Numbered from the stretch's first letter, positions 52,201-60,536 are shown. The stretch: 64,000 bases of DNA from Pasteurellaceae bacterium RH1A (GCA_012221805.1 CP015195.1:186001-250000); one strand, 5' to 3'. Numbers and translations are program-made. The notes: generated from the letters alone by a model not told the origin.

Positions 52201-54970
52201 TCCACTAGAGCAATTGATTAAAACCTTGGTTCAGGCTCAAACAGGATTAAGTGATTACTTTGCGGAGGGAAAACTAACCCTTAGCCAAATTATGCAGGCG
52301 ACACAGGGACTAAAAGAAGCCCAAGCCCTCAAAACAAAAATAACCAACAAGAAAAACACTCTGACCTTCTTGCCAGCAAGTTGGACAACGGATTTTGATA
52401 GTCAAGCGATTACCGAAGCAGATCAAACCCTCTTGGTGATGCAAAGCCTCAACCGCCACCCACAAGTGCTAGAGGCTTTTTTAAGCACCCCAACCCAAAC
52501 TGGTTATTTGTCCTTGCAAAAACTTGCTGAAAAGCTACCGCTTGTCCAAGCTCACCTAAGCAGCAAAGAAAATGCCTTTATGCAGGCAGGCCAAGTGGAC
52601 AGACAGCTTTGGATTGACTCGCAAGACAGCCTAGAAGCCCTCTTACAGAAGAACCAAATCGCCATCGCTAAACCACGCTGGTTACATACTTGGACGCAAT
52701 ATCAACAAGCTAAACAAGAGATTATGCAGCAAGGCCTAGGCAAGATTATCGCTTGCTTGGAGCGTAAAACTCTAGATCCTGACCAGCTTCATACAGCAAT
52801 TAACCTAGCTATTTATCACCAGTTAGCCCAAGAAATTTTTACCAACAACCCTGATATTCGTAAATTCAATGCCACGAGCCATAACAGTATTATTCAACGC
52901 TTTAGGGAATGCGATAAGCATTTGATGGCTCTACAACAGGAGAAAATTGCCTATAATGCCTCTCGCAGGCCGGTAGCAGCAGGGACAATGTCGGGCTTGG
53001 TGCGTAACTATACCGAGGCGGCTTTAATTCGCCACGAACAAGCCAAAAAAACCCGCCATATTTCCATTCGAAACCTCTTGGATCGGTCTTCCAATGCTAT
53101 TCAAGCTTTGATGCCATGTTTTATGATGAGCCCGATGTCCGTTGCTCAATACCTCAAACCAGGTAACTTCCAATTTGATGTAGTGGTTATGGATGAAGCC
53201 TCACAGATCTTACCAGAAGATGCAATTGGAGCCTTGGCTCGTGGTATGCACCAAGGCTCTTCTGTGGTAATTGTGGGCGACCCTAAACAGTTGCCACCAA
53301 CCAGCTTCTTTAGTGCTAGTCTTAATCAGGATGAGATAGATAACGACGCTATTGCGGTAGAAAAAAGTGAATCGATTTTAGATTCAGCCATGAACCATCA
53401 GCTCTTTAAGACCCGCCGCCTGCGGTGGCACTATCGTTCCCGCCACGAATCCCTCATTGCCTTTTCTAACCAGCAGTTCTACGATTCTGATCTAGTACTC
53501 TTCCCCTCACCAATGGAAAGAGCCGGTGATTTAGGTATCCGTTGGCACAGAATGCAAGGGTTGTTTGAGAACAAGATCAACCGCCAAGAAGCCCAAGCCA
53601 TGGTCCAGATGATGGCAAAAATCCTCCGCCAATCACCAGAGGAATCTATCGGCCTGGTGGCCATGAACAGCACCCAGCGGGATGCCATTAGTGAAGAACT
53701 TGATCGTTTCTTACAAGACAATCCTGATGTACAAGACTTATATGAGAAAAAGGCAAAAGTTGAGCCTATTTTCGTCAAAAACCTTGAAAACGTACAGGGT
53801 GATGAGAGAGATGTTATCCTCATTTCCATGACCTATGGGAGGAAAAAGGCAGGTGAACGGGTTATGCAAAACTTCGGCCCAATCAATGCTAACGGTGGTT
53901 GGCGACGCTTGAATGTACTCTTTACCCGAGCCAAAAAACGCATGCACATTTTTTCCTCCATGGGCTCAAGCGACATTGTCCTGACTCCAACAAGCTCACA
54001 AGGCTTACGAGCCTTGCATGATTTCTTGGCTTATTGTGAAAATCAGCAAACCTACACCCTTGACCGCCCTGAGAATGAAACAGACAGCGACTTCGCCCTT
54101 GCCGTGAAAACAGCCCTGGCCCAGGCAGGTTATAACAGCCAGCCACAAGTAGGGGTAAATGGCTTCTTCTTGGACCTTGCGGTTCGCAATCCAAATTACC
54201 CAAGCCAGTTCCTCATAGGGATTGAATGTGATGGCCCAACCTACCATTCTGCCAATACTGTCCGAGACAGAGATCGCCTCCGTCAAGAGGTCTTGGAAAA
54301 CCTAGGTTGGGAAATCCACCGCATTTGGTCTACCGACTGGTATAAAAACCCCGAAGCAGCGCTAACACCTGTATTACATCGCTTGAAGGCTCTTCAGGAA
54401 AAATCTGCTCTGGAAGCCGAAAATCCACTGGATTGGTCGCTTGATTTTGACTTCACTCCGCCAGCTAAACTTGACCTTATTGAAGCAGATGGAGAAGAGT
54501 CGGAGGTATGCCCAGACAAGCCCCTGCTTGCACCTTGTGCTGAGGATCTAGACTGGTTTGAGCAACCCTTATCACTTGAAGAGGCGATAATTATAGGTGT
54601 GATTGAGCCTGCTCAACTGGAAGATATTGAGCTTGAAGAAGTTGGCTTTGATAAAGAAAAAGAGCCTGAGCCAACCCTGATTTCTCAATCTCCAGAAAGC
54701 CTGGTAACTAAGCCTATTGAGGAAGAGTCTCCAGCCCTAACCCTTAAGGAACGCTTACAGGCCCTAGCCCAGGAGATTGAGCAGGCCAACCCAAATCCAA
54801 CAGGCAACCGCCTCTTAAGGCCTGGTATGATTGAAATGTTCCTAATCCATCAACCCTTTACCAGAGAAGACTTTTTAAGAGAGATTCCTGACTACTTCCG
54901 TAACGGCACAGCGGTTGAAGAAGCCCGGGATTATTTGGATAGAGTCTTGGCAATCATTGCTGAAGGCTAA
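49292..54970 (+). CDS. Large DUF4011-type superfamily 1 helicase with C-terminal restriction-like nuclease
   Basis: 1892 aa, soluble. N-terminal block ENIRKRLLDLTNRSPLLNYK (about 13-32) marks the DUF4011 opening. Helicase motifs: Walker A GPPGTGKSQ (373-381), a long helical insert (about 440-1280), Walker B VVMDEASQIL (around D1301-E1302), GDPKQLPP (1329-1336), HYRSRHE (1380-1386), VQGDERDV (1501-1508) and LFTRAKKR (1543-1550). Next a Vsr/MTES_1575-like nuclease fold: D1628, E1645-x-D1647 and RDRDRLRQEVLENLGW...RIWSTDWY. The end resembles DUF3320 (LLRPGMIEMFL...). Proteins of this plan occur in defence islands and act on nucleic acid; the specific role here is inference. Followed by a Sel1-repeat gene. 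Confidence 0.88.
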   Translation: MSNTDHSNHQHFAFSSLENIRKRLLDLTNRSPLLNYKFPKVRSLNLFDLSPNAIVELLSKGGKLGFRYVPLPSEKELIEHGYIEASAEKKIVSLDKKTNLEDEEDQEEKINIPPAEEWAKKIGLNIQHDLPLTSQQLHTFQTTLYPTQLDNKLKSLRLQAESAIEETGANILYLVLGFLEWQEEGNSAQKKRHLAPLFTLPIQITAERIDVKTGTRLYSISLKDDDSFSNVTLKEKLANDFGLTLPLVEEDTQPEDYFKAVEDMLGNIKPDWKIKRYGCLALLNFSKQAMYEDLNPENWPAWAPLEQHHIVQQLFATHTTKPAEGSLTRLSEYPLDEMGRDIHHQFPLIYDADSSQHSALIDAVSGKNLVIEGPPGTGKSQTITNLIAACLNSGKTVLFVAEKMAALNVVKDRLDRASLGDFCLELHSHRTNKQKMLTDLVQKMDKQDKYRDIKHIDDEIDRYENYKEKLKYYAELLNQEWQQTGKTIHQILTGAVRYRHELELSPDQISLDDSKINQITKLLSTELIESGKMLVDIYKQVAEQSPDGNIESHYWHGIQKESFLDYEEKALIDALKQWNSALEALYAFYQEWQATFGFELEFSLLGEDLSSFSTALSELPVLQGGEKFSADLAQGENIQALSQFVQDCKTVQDHFAQAARIIKQDKINAPQTIVQIFQKIDPLVALYPDLNVSLSQSAFHLETARQIQAKLNLLESELEKIRPNLPTDLQPILHCNLSSFEELTTLVKFINHLQPTLWNKREALFDDVDLAPLLSELERRFSLLHPLHQKLMPVFQLEQVPDLATLRQLRTYLQNGGLFRIFSSQWRGAKRDLLALAKEEQADFDKLQSLLPDLILYQELLLKIKDLNHSKPRLKKYYQGIKTPISDLRNLWNWYQEVRTEYGRGFGDRVKIGSALFSLNQDLAFALSKSYEQTLATLIKDIQTGIKLLNTPIKPLYRIGPETNLSEGSNPLEQLIKTLVQAQTGLSDYFAEGKLTLSQIMQATQGLKEAQALKTKITNKKNTLTFLPASWTTDFDSQAITEADQTLLVMQSLNRHPQVLEAFLSTPTQTGYLSLQKLAEKLPLVQAHLSSKENAFMQAGQVDRQLWIDSQDSLEALLQKNQIAIAKPRWLHTWTQYQQAKQEIMQQGLGKIIACLERKTLDPDQLHTAINLAIYHQLAQEIFTNNPDIRKFNATSHNSIIQRFRECDKHLMALQQEKIAYNASRRPVAAGTMSGLVRNYTEAALIRHEQAKKTRHISIRNLLDRSSNAIQALMPCFMMSPMSVAQYLKPGNFQFDVVVMDEASQILPEDAIGALARGMHQGSSVVIVGDPKQLPPTSFFSASLNQDEIDNDAIAVEKSESILDSAMNHQLFKTRRLRWHYRSRHESLIAFSNQQFYDSDLVLFPSPMERAGDLGIRWHRMQGLFENKINRQEAQAMVQMMAKILRQSPEESIGLVAMNSTQRDAISEELDRFLQDNPDVQDLYEKKAKVEPIFVKNLENVQGDERDVILISMTYGRKKAGERVMQNFGPINANGGWRRLNVLFTRAKKRMHIFSSMGSSDIVLTPTSSQGLRALHDFLAYCENQQTYTLDRPENETDSDFALAVKTALAQAGYNSQPQVGVNGFFLDLAVRNPNYPSQFLIGIECDGPTYHSANTVRDRDRLRQEVLENLGWEIHRIWSTDWYKNPEAALTPVLHRLKALQEKSALEAENPLDWSLDFDFTPPAKLDLIEADGEESEVCPDKPLLAPCAEDLDWFEQPLSLEEAIIIGVIEPAQLEDIELEEVGFDKEKEPEPTLISQSPESLVTKPIEEESPALTLKERLQALAQEIEQANPNPTGNRLLRPGMIEMFLIHQPFTREDFLREIPDYFRNGTAVEEARDYLDRVLAIIAEG

Positions 54971-55028
54971 GTAACAAGAGGTGCAGATCAATTTTGCACC
55001 GCTTGTTATCGTGATAGGATTTTTATTT

Positions 55029-56015
55029 ATGACAAATATCTTTAAACAAGCATGGGAAGGTTTGTTTGGCTCATCCCCAAAAAACGATGTTGATTCCAAG
55101 CTCAAAAAATTAGCTGAACAAGGTCAGGCAGACGCTCAATGCGACTTAGCTCAAGCCTATTATGAACAAGAAAACTATACCCTAGCCAAAATGTGGTTTC
55201 AGCAAGCAGCTGAACAAGGCCATACACGGGCCCAACACGAATTAGGTCTTATGTTTTTTGCTGGACATGGTGTGGCACACAATATTGAATTGGCACAATA
55301 TTGGCTAGAGCAAGCAATTGAAGGAGGGCGCTCTGATAGTCTGTTTGCCTTAGAGAATATAAGAGAAAATACCAATGCTTACAGTCAAGAAAGGATTTAC
55401 TTTTTGCAGGAACAAGCAAAGCAAGGAGATGCAGAAGCCCAATTTGAGCTAAGTCTAGCTTATTATTATGGCCAAGGTATTGAGCAAAACTTTGATCAAG
55501 CCATTCTTTGCCTTACAAAAGCCGCAGAACAGGGACATTTTATCGCTCAATACAATTTAGGCATTTCTTATGAAAATGGACAGGGAGTGAAACAAGATTA
55601 CAATCAGGCTATCTATTGGTATCAACAATCCGCCCAACAAGGCTACCCTGACGCCCAATATAATTTAGGTGGAATGTATTTTCACGGAATAGGTGTAAAA
55701 CAAGACTATCAAAAAGCAATATTTTGGTATGATCAGGCAGCAGAACAGGGCTATGATGGAGCTTATGTCAATTTAGGATTTGCCTATTTGAATCTAGAAG
55801 GTTCAGAAAATATGGATCAAGCCTTTAAATGGTTTAGCAAGGCGGCTGATGAAGGAGATGCTAGTGGCCTATATATGTTGGGAGGTTGTTACATGGAGGG
55901 GATAGGCACCACCAAGAATCTAACCTTAGCAAAAAAGTATTTTGGTCAAGCCTGTGATCGGGGACTTCAAGAAGGTTGCGAGGCCTATCAGGATTTGCAC
56001 AATAGAGAAAGATAG
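55029..56015 (+). CDS. Sel1-repeat protein downstream of the helicase-nuclease
   Basis: 328 aa made of about seven Sel1-like repeats (e.g. AEQGQADAQCDLAQAYYEQ, AEQGHTRAQHELGLMFFAG, KQGDAEAQFELSLAYYYG, AQQGYPDAQYNLGGMYFHG, DEGDASGLYMLGGCYMEG) forming an alpha-solenoid for protein-protein contact. ATG 55029 has an AGGA site 9 bp upstream; the open frame upstream crosses an uptake signal and is unlikely to be coding. No signal peptide evident, so probably cytoplasmic. 58 bp after the helicase stop in the same direction; may be its partner or an independent gene. Confidence 0.85.
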   Translation: MTNIFKQAWEGLFGSSPKNDVDSKLKKLAEQGQADAQCDLAQAYYEQENYTLAKMWFQQAAEQGHTRAQHELGLMFFAGHGVAHNIELAQYWLEQAIEGGRSDSLFALENIRENTNAYSQERIYFLQEQAKQGDAEAQFELSLAYYYGQGIEQNFDQAILCLTKAAEQGHFIAQYNLGISYENGQGVKQDYNQAIYWYQQSAQQGYPDAQYNLGGMYFHGIGVKQDYQKAIFWYDQAAEQGYDGAYVNLGFAYLNLEGSENMDQAFKWFSKAADEGDASGLYMLGGCYMEGIGTTKNLTLAKKYFGQACDRGLQEGCEAYQDLHNRER

Positions 56016-56021
56016 TACAAA

Positions 56022-56060
56022 GCAAGCGGTGCAAATTTTTAAAAATTTTGCACCGCTTGC
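56022..56060. repeat. Facing uptake signals, bidirectional terminator
   Basis: CAAGCGGTGCAAATTTTT and AAAAATTTTGCACCGCTTG form a long perfect stem between convergent genes (Sel1 gene and FAD oxidoreductase). Confidence 0.85.
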
Positions 56061-56063
56061 AAT

Positions 56064-57356
56064 CTAACGATACCTATCCAAATAACGATAATACTGCTTT
56101 CCAATAGCCATAGCCGATTTCTTGACCCACTTCCCTCCATAGATACCAGGCACCTTAAGTTTTTCAAATACCCTTAAGCGTTCATCATTGCCCCCTATAG
56201 CTTCGGCCATAATTCTGCCCGCTAACCCCGTGAGAGCTACCCCGTGGCCTGAAAAGCCTTGGGCGAAGTAGATGTTGGGTTGGATACGCCCAAAGTGAGG
56301 GGTGGAATTGATAGTCATATCAATGGGGCCAGCCCAGCCGTAGTCGATTTTAACCGCTTCCAACTGAGGAAAGACCTTAAGCATATTGGCCCGCATTTGG
56401 GCGACCATATCCACGTTTGTGGAGGAATCACTGCCAAAGAGCAGGCGGTTGTCAGCGCTCAAACGATAGTAGTCTAAAAAGAGATTGTTGTCGCAGACTG
56501 ACATGCCGTTGTTAATCACACTGTCGGCGGTGGCCTGATCCAGCGGTTCGGTGGCGATAATAAAACTCTCCACAGGCAAAATCTTGCGGGCAATGCCCCG
56601 ATGGATAGACTTGGGCAGGGCATCAATATAGGCATTAGTGGCTAGCACCACATTTTCTGCCCGAACGCTGCCTTTGTCGGTTTTAACGGTCACGATAGCT
56701 TGCCCTGAAAGTTCCAGCACAGGCGATTGTTCGTAAAGGGTTACCCCCTCTTGCACACAGGCTTGAGCCAGACCTAGGCAATAATTGAGTGGGTGCAAGT
56801 GGCCTGACTGGCTGTCATAAAGCCCCCCCACATAAAGCTGACTGCCAACGTGGGCTTGCACCTGTTTTCTATCCCAAATTTGCCCCTGTTGGTAACCGAA
56901 GATTTCACGGCTGGCCTTGTCGGCTTCGATTAAGTCCTGCATACGGCGTTCGTTCAGGGCCAAAGTGGCATAGCCCCGCTTCCAGTCGCATTGAATGCCA
57001 TATTTGGCTATCCGTTCATCGATGATATCAAGGGCCTCCAGCGACATGGCCCAGAGCTTGCGGGCATTTTCCAGGCCGACCGTTTCGATATATTCATCAA
57101 TCCCGTCCTCAAAGCCGTTAATGGCCTGGCCACCTGACCGACCCGAAGCCCCAAAGCCCACTCTGGCCCCTTCCAGCACGATAACCTTCTTGCCCTGTTG
57201 GGCCAGTTCTAGGGCGGTGGAAAGGCCTAAAAAGCCGGCTCCAATAACGCAAACGTCGGCAGATTGGTCGCCTTGTAGGGCTGGAAAGGAAAATTCTTGG
57301 TTACGGGTATCAAAATAGTAGGACTTGCGATGTTCCTGATGGGCAAATTTCAGCAT
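56064..57356 (-). CDS. FAD-dependent amine oxidoreductase (PuuB/OrdL type)
   Basis: 430-aa DAO-family flavoprotein. FAD-binding VCVIGAGFLGLSTALELAQQG near residue 34, GFGASGRSGGQAINGFEDGI near 67 and the C-terminal FAQGFSGHGVALTGLAGRI near 368. Closest pattern is gamma-glutamylputrescine oxidase PuuB; other primary or secondary amines are possible. No putrescine pathway genes are adjacent, so the substrate remains open. Confidence 0.85.
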   Translation of the reverse strand: MLKFAHQEHRKSYYFDTRNQEFSFPALQGDQSADVCVIGAGFLGLSTALELAQQGKKVIVLEGARVGFGASGRSGGQAINGFEDGIDEYIETVGLENARKLWAMSLEALDIIDERIAKYGIQCDWKRGYATLALNERRMQDLIEADKASREIFGYQQGQIWDRKQVQAHVGSQLYVGGLYDSQSGHLHPLNYCLGLAQACVQEGVTLYEQSPVLELSGQAIVTVKTDKGSVRAENVVLATNAYIDALPKSIHRGIARKILPVESFIIATEPLDQATADSVINNGMSVCDNNLFLDYYRLSADNRLLFGSDSSTNVDMVAQMRANMLKVFPQLEAVKIDYGWAGPIDMTINSTPHFGRIQPNIYFAQGFSGHGVALTGLAGRIMAEAIGGNDERLRVFEKLKVPGIYGGKWVKKSAMAIGKQYYRYLDRYR

Positions 57357-57429
57357 AAAAGATAAAAATAAAGAAAAGTCGCTGAATTATAAGGGATTTT
57401 GGGAGATTTATGAAGAAAGTGTTTTGAAA

Positions 57430-57506
57430 TGGCGCACCCGAGAGGATTCGAACCTCTGACCGCTCGGTTCGTAGCCGAGTACTCTATCCAGCTGAGCTAC
57501 GGGTGC
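57430..57506 (-). tRNA. tRNA-Arg (ACG), copy 1
   Basis: GCACCCGTAGCTCAG start, anticodon arm CTCGGCTACGAACCGAG, anticodon ACG, encoded CCA. Identical to the copy at 57556. Confidence 0.96.
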
Positions 57507-57555
57507 GTTGATTGACTTACTTGTTCTTTTCACATTTTAGGGGATAGAAATAAAA

Positions 57556-57632
57556 TGGCGCACCCGAGAGGATTCGAACCTCTGACCGCTCGGTTCGTAG
57601 CCGAGTACTCTATCCAGCTGAGCTACGGGTGC
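57556..57632 (-). tRNA. tRNA-Arg (ACG), copy 2
   Basis: Sequence identical to the copy at 57430, 49 bp apart; tandem duplication within one transcription unit. Confidence 0.96.
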
Positions 57633-57644
57633 TGAACAAGTAAA

Positions 57645-57739
57645 TGGCGGTGAGAGAGGGATTCGAACCCTCGATAGAGCTTTTTAACCCTATACTCCCT
57701 TAGCAGGGGAGCGCCTTCAGCCTGCTCGGCCATCTCACC
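57645..57739 (-). tRNA. tRNA-Ser (GCT)
   Basis: GGTGAGATGGCCGAG start, anticodon arm CTCCCCTGCTAAGGGAG with anticodon GCT, long variable arm, encoded CCA. First of the three-tRNA unit. Confidence 0.95.
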
Positions 57740-57760
57740 ATCATTGGTTTGTGGAGGCGT

Positions 57761-57788
57761 ATGATATAGATTTATGAAAATATGTCAA
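57761..57788 (-). promoter_or_regulatory. Promoter of the tRNA-Ser-Arg-Arg unit
   Basis: Minus strand TTGACA, 16-bp spacer, TATCAT, then the discriminator ACGCCTCCAC, nearly the same -10/discriminator block as at 39069-39082. Confidence 0.75.
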
Positions 57789-57838
57789 ACGCTTTTTGGC
57801 AATTCTGACCTGTTTGTGCAGTTTGCAAGCAAAATGCC

Positions 57839-58657
57839 TTATTTTTGGATCTTTTGGGCGATCAGGTCTGCAAAGGCTTGGGGGTTTTCCCAATGGGCAT
57901 TGTGGCCTGCATTTGCAAGAATATGATGATTTAGGCCCGCAAATTCCACCATAGTGCGGAATTTTTTATCCCGCTGGCCAATTACAAAATGGATATTGGT
58001 GGCCTGTTTGAGCTGTTTTAAATAATAGGGCTGCTTGGCCAGCGATGTTGCCATAAGTATTTGGGCGATTTGCCTACCATCATTATGCTTGCGTTTTGCT
58101 ATCAGAGCCTGCCTTTTTGCAAGATTGAGATCAGCAAAGACCGCTTGCTGGTACCAATCTTCCAACACGCTTTCAATGGGTTCAGAGGAAAAACGCTCCG
58201 CCCAGGCCTGATCGTTAGCCAGGCGGACTGCACGCTCCTCTTCCGTTGCCAAGCCTAGGTTTGCCCCCTCTAAAATCGCCCCCTGTAGATTAGGATTATT
58301 GGCTTGCAGGGCGTAATCCAGGGCAATCCGCCCACCCAGGGAATAGCCTACCAGCCAAAAGGGTTGAGAGCCAATCAGGTTTTGAAGGGTTTGATCTAGC
58401 CAGCCCCTGACGGCTGCAAAACTCTGACAAACGAGAGCTTGGTTGCTTCCGTGGCCAGGCAAATCTAGGGCAAGCGGGTAAAAAGCAGGATTTTTTTGCA
58501 AATGGGATAAAACGGCTGACCAGTCGTCTTGGGAGCCAAGGAGGCCGTGGAGAAAAATAATTCGCTCCCCCCGTTTACGGGGGAGCTGCCGAAGGCTGAG
58601 GGGGAACGCTTGATGATGGCGCCAGCGTCCTCGCTGGTGCCTTATTATGATAAGCAC
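57839..58657 (-). CDS. menH: SHCHC synthase (alpha/beta hydrolase), N-terminus rebuilt from repeat DNA
   Basis: 2-succinyl-6-hydroxy-2,4-cyclohexadiene-1-carboxylate synthase of menaquinone synthesis. RIIFLHGLLGSQDDWSAVL is the oxyanion region, ALDLPGHGSN follows, nucleophile Ser in LVGYSLGGRIALDY near residue 108 and catalytic His in LANAGHNAHWENP near 252. The first about 33 residues (from GTG 58657) are encoded by palindromic repeat DNA and are unlike MenH; no ATG is available. The true start is therefore uncertain and expression may be altered. Follows menD. Confidence 0.85.
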   Translation of the reverse strand: MLIIIRHQRGRWRHHQAFPLSLRQLPRKRGERIIFLHGLLGSQDDWSAVLSHLQKNPAFYPLALDLPGHGSNQALVCQSFAAVRGWLDQTLQNLIGSQPFWLVGYSLGGRIALDYALQANNPNLQGAILEGANLGLATEEERAVRLANDQAWAERFSSEPIESVLEDWYQQAVFADLNLAKRQALIAKRKHNDGRQIAQILMATSLAKQPYYLKQLKQATNIHFVIGQRDKKFRTMVEFAGLNHHILANAGHNAHWENPQAFADLIAQKIQK

Positions 58658-58680
58658 CAGCCTGGAGGCTGGCGCTATCT
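58561..58680. repeat. Cluster of palindromic repeat units between menD and menH
   Basis: Three hairpins in a row: GCTCCCCC / GGGGGAGC around GTTTAC (58564-58585), CCAGCGTCCTCGCTGG within GGCGCCAGCG...GGTGCC (58615-58643), and AAGCACCAGCCTGGAGGCTGGCGCT (58651-58677). The last two share the core with 48943-48968. Confidence 0.75.
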
Positions 58681-58705
58681 ATGGGGAAGCTTCGCTCACT
58701 CATCC

Positions 58706-60415
58706 TTAATCAATCGATGCTCTCGAAATCTGCTCAATCAAGGACTTATAGAGGTTACTGCCATCCTGATCATTAACCTTGATTTCCACAATGGTCACGC
58801 CCCGGCGGGCATAGGCCTGTTTGAGCTTGGCATTGAGATCAGCCCAAGTGAAGGGGCGGATATATTCCAAGCCAAACATGGTGGCGATTTGGGAGAACTC
58901 AAAATTATGCGACAGGCGGTAGAAGCGATCCTTGGCCTTGGCTTCCACCGGCAGCATATCGAAAATAGCCCCACCGCTGTTATTGACCACAAAGAGAATG
59001 GTCGGGTGGCTGATTTGGCGTAACAAGGCGACAGAGTTGAGATCGTGCAGGGCGGATACATCGCCAATCACCCCCACAGTTGGCCGTTCGCTGGCCTTGG
59101 CCAGGCCTGCCATGGTGGCAATGAGGCCGTCAATCCCGCTGGCTCCACGATTGGTAAAGACTGGGTAGGCTTCAGGCAGCTTGCACAGTGCATCCACCAG
59201 GCGGACAAAGAGACTGTTGCCGATAAAGAGATTGCCATTGCTAGGCAGCACCTGCTGGATATGGTGGGCCAATGAAGCCTCGTTGAGGTTGCCGCCCACC
59301 TGCTGTTCGATAAAGCCAGCACAGAATTGCGACAGGGCCAGAGGCTCCAAGAGCCAAGGTTTTTGGCGTAGGGCTGGGTGAACCCGGGTAAAATGATGAG
59401 CCTTGGCCACAAAGCGGGTTTGGCTGTGGGCGTGAGGATTGATGTAGTCCTGATACTCATCCACCAACCAATATTCGCCCTTAAAGTCAGCCAAGAAATT
59501 ATTGACCCGCTTGCTGACCACCTGGGTGCCAAATTGCACCACAATATCGGCCTGCAAGAGGCGCTGGCGGACAGTTTCGTTAGACAGCCAAATATCCGCA
59601 TAAGGCAGGCTGGCTTCAATGCAGGATTGCACATCACTCAAAAGACACCAGCCCAGGGTTTCAGCCCAAAGTTTAAGGCCGGAACCCTGTTCAATCGGCA
59701 GCTTACCAACAATCACCACGCCCCGTTTGGTGCGCCAATAGTCCCAGTTTTCATGCATAAGCACATCTTTTTGGGTAGCCTGACCATCCAACCACTTGGC
59801 TTGTGGCTGGTTGAGCCAACGGGAAAGCGGGGCCAGCCAAGGGTCAGCCCCAATCGCTGCCTCATCGGCCTGGTAGAGGGGTTCGGCAAAAGGCGCGTTA
59901 ACATGTACCACTCCACCCTTTTGGGCTTGATCGTTGCAGGCCTTTTCAACTGAGGCTGCCAGCCAGTTAGCGGTATAATCCCGGCTTGGTTTAGGTAAAT
60001 TAAGGCTAGCCACAGGGTAGGAGGCAAAAATGCCTTGCTGTTCAATGGCCTGATTGACCCCACAGCCGATCAGCTCTGGCGGACGGTCGGCCGACAGCAC
60101 AATCAGCTTCTGGTGGGTTAAGCTGGCCTCAATCACCGCAGGATAGAGGTTGGCCACCGCCGTGCCCGAGGTTACGATCACCGCTACAGGTTCATTGGTC
60201 GCCTTAGCCATCCCCAAGGCGAAAAAGCCCAGGCCCCGTTCATCAAAATGGCTGTGGCATTGCACCAGGCCCAGGCCTTCTAAATGGAGGGCCTCAAGGG
60301 TAAGCGGGGTGGAACGGGAGCCAGGGGCGATACAGATGTGCTTGAGGCCATAAGGCAACAAGGCGTGTAGCACCACCCTGGCCCAAGAACGGTTAAAAGC
60401 GCTTGTGCTGTTCAT
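58706..60415 (-). CDS. menD: SEPHCHC synthase MenD
   Basis: ThDP-dependent 2-succinyl-5-enolpyruvyl-6-hydroxy-3-cyclohexene-1-carboxylate synthase of menaquinone synthesis. 569 aa (normal). VVLHALLPYGLKHICIAPGSRSTP-type N-terminus, SADRPPELIGCGVNQAI near residue 110, and the ThDP/Mg site GDVSALHDLNSVAL...NNSGGAIFDMLP near 450-485. Other menaquinone genes except menH are not in the window. Confidence 0.96.
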   Translation of the reverse strand: MNSTSAFNRSWARVVLHALLPYGLKHICIAPGSRSTPLTLEALHLEGLGLVQCHSHFDERGLGFFALGMAKATNEPVAVIVTSGTAVANLYPAVIEASLTHQKLIVLSADRPPELIGCGVNQAIEQQGIFASYPVASLNLPKPSRDYTANWLAASVEKACNDQAQKGGVVHVNAPFAEPLYQADEAAIGADPWLAPLSRWLNQPQAKWLDGQATQKDVLMHENWDYWRTKRGVVIVGKLPIEQGSGLKLWAETLGWCLLSDVQSCIEASLPYADIWLSNETVRQRLLQADIVVQFGTQVVSKRVNNFLADFKGEYWLVDEYQDYINPHAHSQTRFVAKAHHFTRVHPALRQKPWLLEPLALSQFCAGFIEQQVGGNLNEASLAHHIQQVLPSNGNLFIGNSLFVRLVDALCKLPEAYPVFTNRGASGIDGLIATMAGLAKASERPTVGVIGDVSALHDLNSVALLRQISHPTILFVVNNSGGAIFDMLPVEAKAKDRFYRLSHNFEFSQIATMFGLEYIRPFTWADLNAKLKQAYARRGVTIVEIKVNDQDGSNLYKSLIEQISRASID

Positions 60416-60536
60416 GTGGTCTTTTTCCTAGGAATTGGGCTTCAAATAAGGGCTATGATATAACAAGATTGGGTTTGTTCAAAATGGAAAGCAGGGATTG
60501 GCCGGCCTTTTGGGGCTTATCTGATGAGTAAGGGAA

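Noticed and set aside
54981..55028. Upstream start for the Sel1-repeat protein, adding a hydrophobic N-terminus
   Set aside because: The added segment is encoded by an uptake-signal pair and lacks a ribosome site; ATG 55029 has one.
57430..57739. Prophage or island attachment at the tRNA-Ser/Arg cluster
   Set aside because: No integrase gene and no direct repeat of a tRNA 3' end was found nearby; the two tRNA-Arg copies are a simple tandem duplication.
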